Assembly: GCA_944325515.1 (NCBI GenBank)
Contig: CALVAO010000007.1
Coordinates: 1 to 64,000, forward strand
From: Candidatus Gastranaerophilales bacterium
GTDB lineage: Bacteria; Cyanobacteriota; Vampirovibrionia; Gastranaerophilales; Gastranaerophilaceae
Direction of reading: 5' to 3'
DNA length: 64,000 bases
The position numbers and the translations under genes were made by a program. Position 1 is the first letter of the stretch. Each line of letters opens with the position of its first letter. Positions 16,729-25,156 of the stretch are shown piece by piece. The notes below the pieces were generated by a model that was given only the letters and a program-made list of their open reading frames with translations, made no database searches and had not been told where the DNA came from.

Positions 16729-17799
16729 ATGCTTATAGAAAAATATTTGGAAGTGGTTGTAAAACAGAGAGGATCTGACTTACACATCTCTGCAGGGCTT
16801 CCGCCGGTTGTTCGTATAGACGGTAATCTTCAAAGAATGGATGTACCGGCGCTTAAACCGGAAGAAGTAGAGTTACTTTTGTTCCCGATGTTAAATAAAG
16901 AGCAAAGACGTAAACTTGAACAAGATTGGGAATTGGACTTTTCATACGGAATTCAAGGTTTAAGCCGTTTTAGGGTTAACATTTATAAAGATAGAGGAAA
17001 CTATGCGGCAGCTTTCCGTGTTATTGCATCTAAAGTTCCGTCTTTTAAAGAATTAGGTCTTTCTGATACTGTTAGAAAAATTGCTGAAAAACCGCGTGGT
17101 TTAGTACTGGTTACTGGTCCTACAGGTTCCGGTAAATCAACCACACTGGCTGCAATGATTAATTATATTAACGAAACTCGTTCAGAACACATTTTGACAA
17201 TTGAAGACCCTATCGAATTTATTCACCCGTCAAAACGTTCAATAATCCACCAGAGAGAACTCGGACAAGATACCAGAAGCTTTGCAAATGCACTTAAATC
17301 AGCACTGCGTGAAGACCCTGATATCATTCTGGTAGGTGAGATGCGTGATTTGGATACAATCAGACTGGCATTGACAGCTGCAGAAACAGGTCACTTAGTA
17401 TTTGGTACTTTGCACACCTCATCAGCTTCTCAGACAATTGACCGTATTATCGACGTATTTCCGGAAGGTCAACAGCAGCAGGTTCGTGTACAGCTTTCTA
17501 ACTCTTTAGTAGCTGTATTTTCTCAGACATTGCTTCCGCTTCTTCAATCTGACGGAACAAAACAGGGACGTGTTATGGCGCAGGAAGTTATGCTTGTTAT
17601 TCCTGCAATTGCTAACTTAATCAGAGAAGCAAAAGCAGCACAAATTTATTCTACAATGCAAACAAACTCCGGTTTTGGTATGCAGACTCTTGAAATGTCT
17701 TTGAGAGATTTGTATATGAGGAAAAAGATTACTCTTGAAGATGCTCTGGCGCGTTCAAGCAGACCGGAAGAGTTCAAAAGAGGATTACAAAATTCATAA
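16729..17799 (+). CDS. pilT: PilT twitching-motility retraction ATPase
   Basis: 356 aa. Starts with the PilT-type RGSDLHISAGLPPVVRIDG. Walker A GPTGSGKST (130-138), Asp box (TIEDPIEFIH), Walker B ILVGEMRDLDTI and His box GHLVFGTLHT are all intact. The C-terminal EVMLVIPAIANLIREAK is the AIRNLIRE-like element typical of PilT. A hexameric ATPase that depolymerises type IV pili at the inner-membrane base and powers twitching and DNA uptake. It is monocistronic here, with its own promoter and terminator and no pilB or pilC beside it. Confidence 0.93.
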   Translation: MLIEKYLEVVVKQRGSDLHISAGLPPVVRIDGNLQRMDVPALKPEEVELLLFPMLNKEQRRKLEQDWELDFSYGIQGLSRFRVNIYKDRGNYAAAFRVIASKVPSFKELGLSDTVRKIAEKPRGLVLVTGPTGSGKSTTLAAMINYINETRSEHILTIEDPIEFIHPSKRSIIHQRELGQDTRSFANALKSALREDPDIILVGEMRDLDTIRLALTAAETGHLVFGTLHTSSASQTIDRIIDVFPEGQQQQVRVQLSNSLVAVFSQTLLPLLQSDGTKQGRVMAQEVMLVIPAIANLIREAKAAQIYSTMQTNSGFGMQTLEMSLRDLYMRKKITLEDALARSSRPEEFKRGLQNS

Positions 17800-17806
17800 A
17801 TGTTAC

Positions 17807-17833
17807 AAAAAAGCGGTTTATCCGCTTTTTTTA
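17807..17833 (+). terminator. pilT terminator
   Basis: AAAAAAGCGG-TTTAT-CCGCTTTTTTT, a compact intrinsic terminator. Confidence 0.9.
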
Positions 17834-17851
17834 TTGCTTTTTTTTGATGTT

Positions 17852-17888
17852 TATAATATAAATATAAAAGCTTAAAAAATAAGCTTTT
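17852..17888 (+). promoter_or_regulatory. pckA -10 box and 5' leader hairpin
   Basis: TATAAT at 17852-17857. The short leader contains AAAAGCTT (17866-17873) pairing with AAGCTTTT (17881-17888), immediately before the AAAAGGAGG ribosome site, so this stem could modulate translation. Confidence 0.45.
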
Positions 17889-17907
17889 AAAAGGAGGTAG
17901 CCGAATA

Positions 17908-19506
17908 ATGGAAACGTATAGAATTGAAAAATTAGGAATTATTAATCCTAAAGCTGTTTATCGTAATTTATCGCCGGCAGCGCTTACAGAAGCTGCTCTA
18001 AGAAGAGGTGAAGGGTCTTTAAGTAATACCGGAGCTCTTGTTGTAACAACCGGCAAATATACCGGTCGTTCTCCTAAGGATAAATTTATTGTTGATAGCG
18101 AAGGTGTTCACAATGAAATTGCATGGGGAAAAGTTAATAAACCAATCAGCAGAGAAAGATTTAATGCTATAAGAAATAAATTAACTGCATATTTACAAAA
18201 TCGTGAAATCTTCATATTTGACGGTTTTGCAGGGGCAGATAAGAAATATACTCAAAAATTCAGAGTTATAAATGAACTTGCAAGTCAAAATTTATTTATT
18301 CACCAGCTATTAATTCGTCCGTCTGAAGAAGAATTAAGAAATTATGGTGAAGCAGATTACACTATCCTTTGCGCACCGGGATTTAAATGTGATCCGGAAG
18401 TTGATGGTGTTAATTCAGAAGCTTGTATTGCAATAGACTATGAAGCACATGAAATTATCATATGTGGTTCACAGTACTCCGGTGAAATTAAAAAATCTGT
18501 ATTTGCTACGATGAACTACATTATGACAAAGAAAAATGTTCTGCCAATGCATTGTTCTGCAAATATGAATCCGCAAACAGGTGAAACCGCTATTTTCTTC
18601 GGGCTTTCCGGAACAGGAAAAACAACTTTATCTGCCGACCCGAACCGTAAACTAATCGGTGATGATGAACATGGCTGGTCGCCGGATGGTGTATTCAATT
18701 TTGAAGGCGGTTGTTATGCAAAATGTATTAATCTCTCAGCAGAACACGAGCCGGATATTTATAATGCTATCAAGTTTGGTTCTCTTGTAGAAAACGTGGT
18801 TATGGATCCGGAAACCAGAGAATTTGACTTTAATGACGGAAGTTTAACCGAAAACACAAGAGTTGGTTATCCGATTGATTATATTAATAACGCTCAAATA
18901 CCTTCTAAGGGAGGGATTCCTAAAGTTGTTGTATTCTTAACAGCGGACGCTTTTGGTGTATTACCGCCTATTTCAAGACTGGATAAAAATGCTGCAATGT
19001 ACCACTTTGTAACAGGATTTACTTCAAAACTTGCCGGTACTGAAAGAGGCGTAACAGAGCCGCAGCCGACATTCTCAACATTATTTGGCGAGCCTTTTAT
19101 GCCGATGGATGCTTCTGTTTATGCTGAAATGCTCGGTGAAAAGCTTGACAAATACGGTACAAAAGTTTATCTGGTTAATACCGGATGGGCAGGCGGAAGC
19201 GCAGCTTCCGGCGCTAAGCGTATGAAATTAAGCTATACAAGAGCTATGGTTTCTGCTGCTATAAGCGGTGCTTTTGACAATATAGAATTTAAGCATCATG
19301 ACATATTTAATGTTGACTACCCTGTTTCTTGCCCCGGCGTACCGGATGAAATGCTTGATGCAAGAGGCATGTGGTCTGATAAGAATGCTTATGACGAGGC
19401 AGCTAATAAGTTAGCTCAAATGTTTGCAGACAATTTTGCCGCTAAATACCCGAATATGCCGGCGGAAATTGTTAAAGCAGGACCGAGAGCTGTAGCTAAG
19501 GTATAA
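17908..19506 (+). CDS. pckA: Phosphoenolpyruvate carboxykinase (ATP)
   Basis: 532 aa, standard length for the ATP-dependent enzyme. TGKYTGRSPKDKFIV is the family's substrate loop. The P-loop is GLSGTGKTTLS, followed by the metal/kinase-2 motif IGDDEHGW; TRVGYPIDYI and NTGWAGGSAASGAKRM are also conserved. It interconverts oxaloacetate plus ATP with PEP plus CO2 plus ADP. In fermenters it often runs toward oxaloacetate, in others toward gluconeogenesis. Strong ribosome site AAGGAGG, single-gene unit with a good terminator. Confidence 0.95.
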   Translation: METYRIEKLGIINPKAVYRNLSPAALTEAALRRGEGSLSNTGALVVTTGKYTGRSPKDKFIVDSEGVHNEIAWGKVNKPISRERFNAIRNKLTAYLQNREIFIFDGFAGADKKYTQKFRVINELASQNLFIHQLLIRPSEEELRNYGEADYTILCAPGFKCDPEVDGVNSEACIAIDYEAHEIIICGSQYSGEIKKSVFATMNYIMTKKNVLPMHCSANMNPQTGETAIFFGLSGTGKTTLSADPNRKLIGDDEHGWSPDGVFNFEGGCYAKCINLSAEHEPDIYNAIKFGSLVENVVMDPETREFDFNDGSLTENTRVGYPIDYINNAQIPSKGGIPKVVVFLTADAFGVLPPISRLDKNAAMYHFVTGFTSKLAGTERGVTEPQPTFSTLFGEPFMPMDASVYAEMLGEKLDKYGTKVYLVNTGWAGGSAASGAKRMKLSYTRAMVSAAISGAFDNIEFKHHDIFNVDYPVSCPGVPDEMLDARGMWSDKNAYDEAANKLAQMFADNFAAKYPNMPAEIVKAGPRAVAKV

Positions 19507-19570
19507 AAAGTTATAGTTAGTCATTGCCTCACCTACTATTAATGGATAATGGTATTTAAAGTACTATATT

Positions 19571-19598
19571 AAAAAGCGCCAAAGAATTGGCGCTTTTT
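19571..19598 (+). terminator. pckA terminator
   Basis: AAAAAGCGCCAA-AGAA-TTGGCGCTTTTTT; the A-tract on the other side could also stop minus-strand transcription. Confidence 0.9.
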
Positions 19599-19635
19599 TG
19601 TAAGAAATAAGGAATTATGACATAAAAATTAGATT

Positions 19636-19989
19636 TTAAGTTTCTTTATCAATATTTTTGCTTTCTTGTGCCTTCTGTTCTTCTAACATTTGTTCAACCT
19701 TTTTCCATTCTTTTTGTTCTTCGACAACTTCTACCGTTGTAAAGAAATCTATAACGGAATTGACTAATTTCGGACAGGCTGCTTGAATTTTATCAATAAA
19801 AGTGCTTCTTTCTTCGCCAGTTAAAACTCCATCAGCTTTCTTTTCGCCTTTTTCATCTTGTGTATCACATTCTTTAAAAATACTTGCCAGAGTTTTTGAG
19901 TCTTTTGCACTGACATCAACCCCCTGGTCTTTGAAAAATCTTTGAATGTCATTCATGTTAAATTTAATATTGCTGTAATCTGGAACCAT
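19636..19989 (-). CDS. Small acidic helical protein with a degenerate EF-hand-like loop
   Basis: 117 aa from ATG 19989, supported by AAGGAGA just upstream; an upstream in-frame start has none. No signal peptide. The middle (DTQDEKGEKKADGVLTGEE) resembles a stretched calcium-binding loop (cf. DxDxDG) flanked by helices, and the C-terminal 40 residues are a charged coiled-coil-like helix rich in Glu/Lys. Function unknown; a lineage-specific relative of the EF-hand protein at 62.3 kb is possible but not shown. Confidence 0.6.
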   Translation of the reverse strand: MVPDYSNIKFNMNDIQRFFKDQGVDVSAKDSKTLASIFKECDTQDEKGEKKADGVLTGEERSTFIDKIQAACPKLVNSVIDFFTTVEVVEEQKEWKKVEQMLEEQKAQESKNIDKET

Positions 19990-20067
19990 TTTTTTCTCCT
20001 TCGTTTTGTACAACCAATTTTATTAACGGCAATTTTTTCTCAAACTTTAGGGTTTGTTAAGAAATTG

Positions 20068-22272
20068 TTACAAAATATCCAGAGGGTCAACATCTATCGC
20101 AAGCTTAATGTCTTTAGGCAGTGTTATTTTGCCGAGAAATTTCGACACAAAATCGTGTCCCTTTTGAGATAATTTATTCTTAATAAGAATCTGGAACCTG
20201 TAAAAGCCGTGCAATTTTTCTATTACGCAGGGGGTCGGACCAAGAGTTTCCAGATACTCGCCGAAACCGAATTTGTCAGTCATTGTATTAAGCCTCAGAG
20301 CGATTTCCATAGCGGATTTTTCTGCCCTAAAATTATTCTGGGAGGATAAAATCAGCCTTATTATCTGGCTGAACGGAGGATAATCAAATTCCTGGCGTGC
20401 TTTTATTTCTGTTTCAAAAAATTTTTCATAATTTTGGGATTTAGCAGTCTGGAATGCATAATAATCCGGATTATAAGTCTGGAACAGAACTTTACCTTTA
20501 AACTCTCCTCTGCCTGCACGTCCAGCTACTTGAGTAAGGAGTTGGAAGCCTCTTTCTGATGCTCTAAAATCAGGAATATTAAAGCCGGAATCAGCGCTCA
20601 AAACTCCTACAAGCGTAACATTTGGGTTATCAAGACCTTTGGCTATCATTTGCGTTCCAACGAGAATATCAATTTCACCGTCTTGAAACTTATTCAATAG
20701 CTCAATATGAGCATTCTTTCTTGTTAAAATATCACTATCTATCCTTTCAACACGAGCATCCGGATAAAGTTCCTTTATAAGAACCTCTATTTTTTGAGTT
20801 CCGACACCAGATGTTGACAACGCGTCGCTTCCGCAGGCAGGGCAGTAGTCCGGAAAACTCATCTCGCGATTACAGTAATGGCATTTGAGTTTTTTTATAC
20901 TAGAATGCCATATCATAGGAATAGAACAGTCCGGACACTCTATAACAGTACCGCAGGCTTTACATTGTGTATAAGTTGAATAGCCGCGTCTGTTCATCAA
21001 AAGAATTACCTGCTGATTTCGTTCAAGCGTTTCCGTAATCTCTGTCTGCAAAGGTTTTGATATGATACCGCGATATGCAGCTTTTCCGTATTCCTGCATA
21101 TTTATTACCTGCGGAAGTGCAAGCGGTGAATTGTTAAACCTTTTCTTCATTTCAAATAGATTGTTATTATTTGCCGCATAATAATAAGTTGAAACATCCG
21201 GCGTTGCAGAACCTAAAAGCAGCGGTGCTTGATGAAATTGGGCAAGTCGTCTTGCAACGACTCTGGCATCATAGCGAGGTGCAGGATTTGTTTGTTTATA
21301 AGCTCCTTCGTGTTCTTCATCTATGATAATTAATCCGATGTTCTTGAGCGGTGCAAATACTGCAGAACGTGCACCTGCAAGAATTTTTATATTATCTTTA
21401 TAAAGCCGCTGCCACACATCATATTTTTCTCCTTCTGAAATACTGCTGTGCCAGATTGCTACATCATTTATTCCAAATTTGCGGGCAAGCCTTTTTGTTA
21501 ATTGCGATGCCAGTGCAATTTCTGGAGCTAAAAACAAAACATTACGTCCGGAATCTATTACGTCTTTGATTAATTTAAAGTAAACTTCTGTTTTACCGGA
21601 GGCTGTAACACCGTGGAGTAATATTGGTTTTTGGGATTTTAATTTTGCTTTAATACCTTCATAAGCTGTTATTTGTTCGCCCTCAAGTTCAAACAAAGGC
21701 TCTGTTTCAATATCTTTAAAAATTGACAGAGGATTTCTGTAAATATACTCTTCTTCAATTTTTACAAATCCGTTTTCTGCAAGTTTTTTCATAGTTGCCC
21801 GCGTTGTTTTAGCAATTTCCTCAAACTCAATAAGTGAAGATTTACCACGGGATTTAAGAAGAGCAAGAATTTCTTTCTGTCTTTTGGTTAAACCTTCTCC
21901 TTCATCTTTTATAATGGAAACTGCGAGTTCAATTTTGGCATTTTTTTCTATTAACTTCATTGGCAGGGCAGCATTCAAAACAGTTACAAAATCAGTACAA
22001 TAGTAATTAGCAACCCATTCAAGAAGTTTTAGGTATTTAAGAGAAAAAAGCGGTTTTTCATTCAGTATCCGGTTAATTTTTTTTGCTTTAAAATCACCGG
22101 GAAGATAGTCTGAAAACCCTACTACAAAAGCATTAATAAGTCCTTGTCTCCCGAACGGAACAAGAACTGCCTGACCGATTTGTATAATATCACGCATTTC
22201 ATCCGGAATAAGATAGCTGAATGTCTTTACCCCGAGCCCTTTAATATTTACTAAAACCAATGCATACTTCAT
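20068..22272 (-). CDS. priA: Primosomal replication-restart helicase PriA
   Basis: 734 aa. N-terminal DNA-binding domain (FSYLIPDE...VLVPFGRQG), superfamily 2 helicase motifs GVTASGKTEVYF (Walker A) and IIDEEHEGAYKQ (DEEH box), and the zinc-binding insertion with Cys pairs CKACGTVIECPDC and CHYC...CPACGSD. Motifs V/VI include VGTQMIAKGLD and TQVAGRAGRG. PriA reloads the replisome at stalled forks. No ribosome site precedes the ATG; TATAAT (22285-22280) is 7 nt away, suggesting a leaderless mRNA. Confidence 0.95.
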   Translation of the reverse strand: MKYALVLVNIKGLGVKTFSYLIPDEMRDIIQIGQAVLVPFGRQGLINAFVVGFSDYLPGDFKAKKINRILNEKPLFSLKYLKLLEWVANYYCTDFVTVLNAALPMKLIEKNAKIELAVSIIKDEGEGLTKRQKEILALLKSRGKSSLIEFEEIAKTTRATMKKLAENGFVKIEEEYIYRNPLSIFKDIETEPLFELEGEQITAYEGIKAKLKSQKPILLHGVTASGKTEVYFKLIKDVIDSGRNVLFLAPEIALASQLTKRLARKFGINDVAIWHSSISEGEKYDVWQRLYKDNIKILAGARSAVFAPLKNIGLIIIDEEHEGAYKQTNPAPRYDARVVARRLAQFHQAPLLLGSATPDVSTYYYAANNNNLFEMKKRFNNSPLALPQVINMQEYGKAAYRGIISKPLQTEITETLERNQQVILLMNRRGYSTYTQCKACGTVIECPDCSIPMIWHSSIKKLKCHYCNREMSFPDYCPACGSDALSTSGVGTQKIEVLIKELYPDARVERIDSDILTRKNAHIELLNKFQDGEIDILVGTQMIAKGLDNPNVTLVGVLSADSGFNIPDFRASERGFQLLTQVAGRAGRGEFKGKVLFQTYNPDYYAFQTAKSQNYEKFFETEIKARQEFDYPPFSQIIRLILSSQNNFRAEKSAMEIALRLNTMTDKFGFGEYLETLGPTPCVIEKLHGFYRFQILIKNKLSQKGHDFVSKFLGKITLPKDIKLAIDVDPLDIL

Positions 22273-22279
22273 TAATAAT

Positions 22280-22285
22280 ATTATA
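22280..22285 (-). promoter_or_regulatory. priA -10 box, predicted leaderless
   Basis: Perfect TATAAT on the minus strand 7 nt before the priA ATG; no recognisable -35 box and no Shine-Dalgarno. Confidence 0.45.
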
Positions 22286-22389
22286 CTCTAAATATGAATG
22301 TGTATATTTATCTCCTTTTCGTTGATTGCACGTTAAAAATAACGAATCCCAATTTACTCCTTTTATCCATATATTTCTTTCTTGATTTA

Positions 22390-22436
22390 CCCCCTTGATT
22401 TACCCCTTTGGATTTACCCCTTTACCCCTTTAACCC
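22390..22436 (-). repeat. G-run tract, GGGGTAAA units
   Basis: Read on the minus strand, four runs of four or five G are separated by TAAA, TAAATCCAAA and TAAATCAA, preceded by GGG. It lies directly after the stop codon of the serine-hydrolase gene and before priA. The run pattern meets the simple rule for a G-quadruplex-forming sequence. Confidence 0.5.
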
Positions 22437-23650
22437 TTTACCGGTCCTGTTCCAACGATTGCCTTATATATGAGATTAGAAGCTTTTACTATAAATTCTT
22501 TACACTGAGGTGCATTATGCGGACGTGTGGCAAGAATTACAACAATATATTTTTTGCCATTTGGTGCGTAAACTATACCTGCATCACCTAACATTGAGCC
22601 TATATCACCGGTTTTGTGAACAAATAATGCGCCCTCACCCAGTCCTGCTGCAATAAGCCGGTTGTTTTTAACATGACTTAGGTAATCAATTATGTATTCA
22701 CGCGAATTTATATTCAAGAAGCCCGGATTGTCCAGGTTGTAAAGCAGCTTTGCCATATCACGCGCAGTTGTCTTATTAGTACCTTTTAAATCTGGCAGCC
22801 ACGTTCTAAGATATGTTTTGGATATTCCCCAATCCCTAAGCCCGATATTAACATCATCCATTCCGCCGACTTTTGCTATAAGCATATTGGTTGAAGTATT
22901 ATCCGAATCCTGTATCATAGTTTTTGCAAGCTGATCAAGAGAATACTTCCGCCCTGTTTGAGCATATTGCAAATTACCGGAACCTGGAGATTGATAATAA
23001 TCCGTCAAAATCATATCATCGTATATTGTCATTTGTTTCGCTTCAATTGATTTAAACAATCTTATTAGAACCGGTATTTTTATTATACTTGCAGCTGGAT
23101 AAAGTTTATCAGCATTGATATCAACGTATTTTCCGTTTTCATATTCCCATACATATACAGATGGTTTAATCATCGGATACCGGGCAGCTAAATTATTAAG
23201 CTGAGTCTTTAAAGCGCTCATTTCTGTTGTGTGGTACATTGTAGTAATTTCACTGTGCATTTTTTGAACAGTAGGGGTTAGAAGCAGTCGATTTAAAAAC
23301 AAGTCATTGCTCAAATAATTAGTAATCGGATATGCAATAGAATACAAGTCAGCTTCTACAGGTTTTGTCCAATTCTTAACAGCCATACCTTGAGTTGGGC
23401 TTGTAGTTTGCTGCAAGGCTTGAGGGTAAAAGACCTGCTTAATTAATCTGTGATAAGAAGTCGGAAATACAAAGTACATAAATAGTGCAAAAAAACCGAA
23501 TATAACCCCGAGCCTAAATATATGAACTATAGGATTAGTTTTTGGTTTAATTACCCTTGGCTGTCTTATGACAACAGAACTTTTCTTTCTCTTCTGCGGT
23601 ACGACATGCAGCCTTCTTGGTATTCTTTCCTGCTGTTGATATGCGTACAA
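22430..23650 (-). CDS. Membrane-anchored beta-lactamase-fold serine hydrolase (PBP-like)
   Basis: 406 aa starting at TTG 23650, supported by GGAGGG 8 nt upstream. A basic cytosolic N-terminus and one membrane helix (~44-63) put the catalytic domain in the periplasm. Class A beta-lactamase landmarks: S188-I-I-K191, S249-D-N251, K346-T-G348. The omega-loop position of Glu166 (ExxLN) reads LPDLK, so the deacylating Glu and its Asn partner are absent. This suggests a DD-peptidase or penicillin-binding role in peptidoglycan rather than true drug hydrolysis. It could still be an atypical lactamase. Confidence 0.8.
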   Translation of the reverse strand: MYAYQQQERIPRRLHVVPQKRKKSSVVIRQPRVIKPKTNPIVHIFRLGVIFGFFALFMYFVFPTSYHRLIKQVFYPQALQQTTSPTQGMAVKNWTKPVEADLYSIAYPITNYLSNDLFLNRLLLTPTVQKMHSEITTMYHTTEMSALKTQLNNLAARYPMIKPSVYVWEYENGKYVDINADKLYPAASIIKIPVLIRLFKSIEAKQMTIYDDMILTDYYQSPGSGNLQYAQTGRKYSLDQLAKTMIQDSDNTSTNMLIAKVGGMDDVNIGLRDWGISKTYLRTWLPDLKGTNKTTARDMAKLLYNLDNPGFLNINSREYIIDYLSHVKNNRLIAAGLGEGALFVHKTGDIGSMLGDAGIVYAPNGKKYIVVILATRPHNAPQCKEFIVKASNLIYKAIVGTGPVKG

Positions 23651-23811
23651 TTATCTATCCCTCCAAATCCCATTTTTATAATAACACCATAGCATACTGC
23701 CATTCATCCTTCAAAAAATGTAATTTTAGAATATTAACTAAACGAATTAGGTAAAAAAGGCAATGATAAGATGGACAATTGGCTTACACTATAAAATAAA
23801 AAGGAGTTTTT

Positions 23812-24147
23812 ATGAAAAATTCAACAAGAATAGTTTTATTAATCTCATTGCTAGCCTTCTTTCCATTCTCTTCATTTGCAGCCTGTCCTATAGAGGGAGG
23901 TGAAACAGTCTGCTCTCTTCCCGGTTTTAGAGAGCAGGTTTCACCAACATATAATCCGGATACCAATATAAGTGAATTTTCAGATACCGGAGAGGCAAGA
24001 TTGAATCCTATTAAAAGAGATGATATAGAGCAGGAGTTTCGAAGATTTACGCCTGCTGAAACGGATTATTCCTATAATTCAAGCTGTCAGTTTGGAGTTT
24101 GCATGCAAAACAGGAGTACACCGCTGTTTCAGCAGCCAAAGCAATAA
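23812..24147 (+). CDS. Small secreted protein with four cysteines
   Basis: 111 aa, ribosome site AAGGAG. Signal peptide of ~24 residues (IVLLISLLAFFPFSSFA), with cleavage probably before ACP. The mature part is short and polar, with two Cys near each end (CPIEGGETVC and CQFGVC), suggesting two disulfides. Not recognised. It converges on the coiled-coil secreted protein downstream and shares a bidirectional terminator with it. Confidence 0.7.
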   Translation: MKNSTRIVLLISLLAFFPFSSFAACPIEGGETVCSLPGFREQVSPTYNPDTNISEFSDTGEARLNPIKRDDIEQEFRRFTPAETDYSYNSSCQFGVCMQNRSTPLFQQPKQ

Positions 24148-24152
24148 AAAGA

Positions 24153-24180
24153 GGGCTTAGTTGATTAACTAAGCCCTTTA
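24153..24180. terminator. Bidirectional terminator
   Basis: GGGCTTAGTT-GATT-AACTAAGCCC with A-rich sequence on the left and TTTATTTTAT on the right, between two converging genes. Confidence 0.85.
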
Positions 24181-24182
24181 TT

Positions 24183-24575
24183 TTATAACATATTTTTTCT
24201 GATTTTTTCTTTTGCTTTATCAATTTCTTTAATTCTTTTTTCAATTGAACTTACTTGTTTTTTTAAAGCTTTGCGTTCTGTTTTGATGAGTTTGTATTGA
24301 GCATCAACATCAGCGTATTTGGTTTTGCAATTTAATAAATCATTGCGAATATCAACCTGCGCATTGTCTAGCTGTTGAATTGCGTTTTGAATATTGCCGT
24401 TTCCTACAGCATCACCTTCAACAGAAGATGCAGCCGGTGCAGATTTTGTAGCAGCAGCTGACTGTGTTCCATACGCTGTATCGTTAAAATTTAGTGGTGT
24501 AAATGCGTTACCGTCAGCCATTACAGCACCATTTACCGCTAAACATACGCCTAAAGCAAGAATTAATCTCTTCAT
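24183..24575 (-). CDS. Exported coiled-coil protein
   Basis: 130 aa with ribosome site AGGAGAAG. Signal peptide RLILALGVCLAVNGAVMA; the mature N-terminus is Ala/Ser/Thr-rich and probably disordered. The C-terminal ~70 residues (NAIQQLDNAQVDIRND onward) form a long Lys/Glu coiled coil with one Cys. Likely periplasmic or surface-linked. Function unknown. Confidence 0.65.
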   Translation of the reverse strand: MKRLILALGVCLAVNGAVMADGNAFTPLNFNDTAYGTQSAAATKSAPAASSVEGDAVGNGNIQNAIQQLDNAQVDIRNDLLNCKTKYADVDAQYKLIKTERKALKKQVSSIEKRIKEIDKAKEKIRKNML

Positions 24576-24628
24576 TGTTCTTCTCCTATTTAAAATTATT
24601 ACTTACATGATATTATATTTTTTTTCCT

Positions 24629-24655
24629 TTGACTATCCTATATTAAATGTATAAT
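24629..24655 (+). promoter_or_regulatory. Promoter of the cysteine-cluster gene, predicted leaderless
   Basis: TTGACT (24629-24634), 15-nt spacer, perfect TATAAT (24650-24655), then six nt to the ATG at 24662. Confidence 0.55.
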
Positions 24656-24661
24656 ATTAGT

Positions 24662-25102
24662 ATGAATAAAGATTTTTGTGTTCAATGCGGTGAGTGCTGC
24701 AAAAATATACCGGTTGATTTTGACACCGGACAGATGTATTTTGACGGCATACAGCCATTGACCGCTGAATTTAAAAAAATGCTTGTTCCTGTTAATAAAA
24801 CGAAAAATATCACATTTTGTTCATGTAAATATCTTGTAGAGAATTTGTGTACTAATCCAGATAAACCGGAAGAGTGTGTTAAATATCCGTCTTCCCCTTT
24901 TGCATTTTTGCCGTTAGGATGCGGATATTATGGAGAAATATTTATTAAGTCGGAAAAAATAAAACAAAAAATTAGAAAGCTTAAAGAAGAAATCATACAT
25001 TATGAACTTATGTCTTCCAAAGACAAAAATATTCAAAAAATCATCAATCACCACCAGACAATGATTGAAAAATATAAGGCTTACGGTTCTGACAACTGGT
25101 AA
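24662..25102 (+). CDS. YkgJ-like cysteine-cluster protein
   Basis: 146 aa from ATG 24662, placed six nt after the -10 box. The N-terminus FCVQCGECCKNIPVDF is the CxxCxxCC signature of the YkgJ family, which is proposed to bind an Fe-S cluster or zinc. Further Cys at CSCKYL, LCTNP, ECVKYP and LGCGYYG complete the pattern. The C-terminal third is a charged helix. The biochemical role of the family is not settled. Confidence 0.7.
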   Translation: MNKDFCVQCGECCKNIPVDFDTGQMYFDGIQPLTAEFKKMLVPVNKTKNITFCSCKYLVENLCTNPDKPEECVKYPSSPFAFLPLGCGYYGEIFIKSEKIKQKIRKLKEEIIHYELMSSKDKNIQKIINHHQTMIEKYKAYGSDNW

Positions 25103-25156
25103 AAATCCTTTATCAATTAAACCGGTGAGTAAATGTAATTTTTGCTTTAATTAACT

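Noticed and set aside
22430-23650. Antibiotic-resistance beta-lactamase call
   Set aside because: The catalytic omega-loop Glu is missing and a membrane anchor is present, so it is listed as a PBP-like hydrolase.
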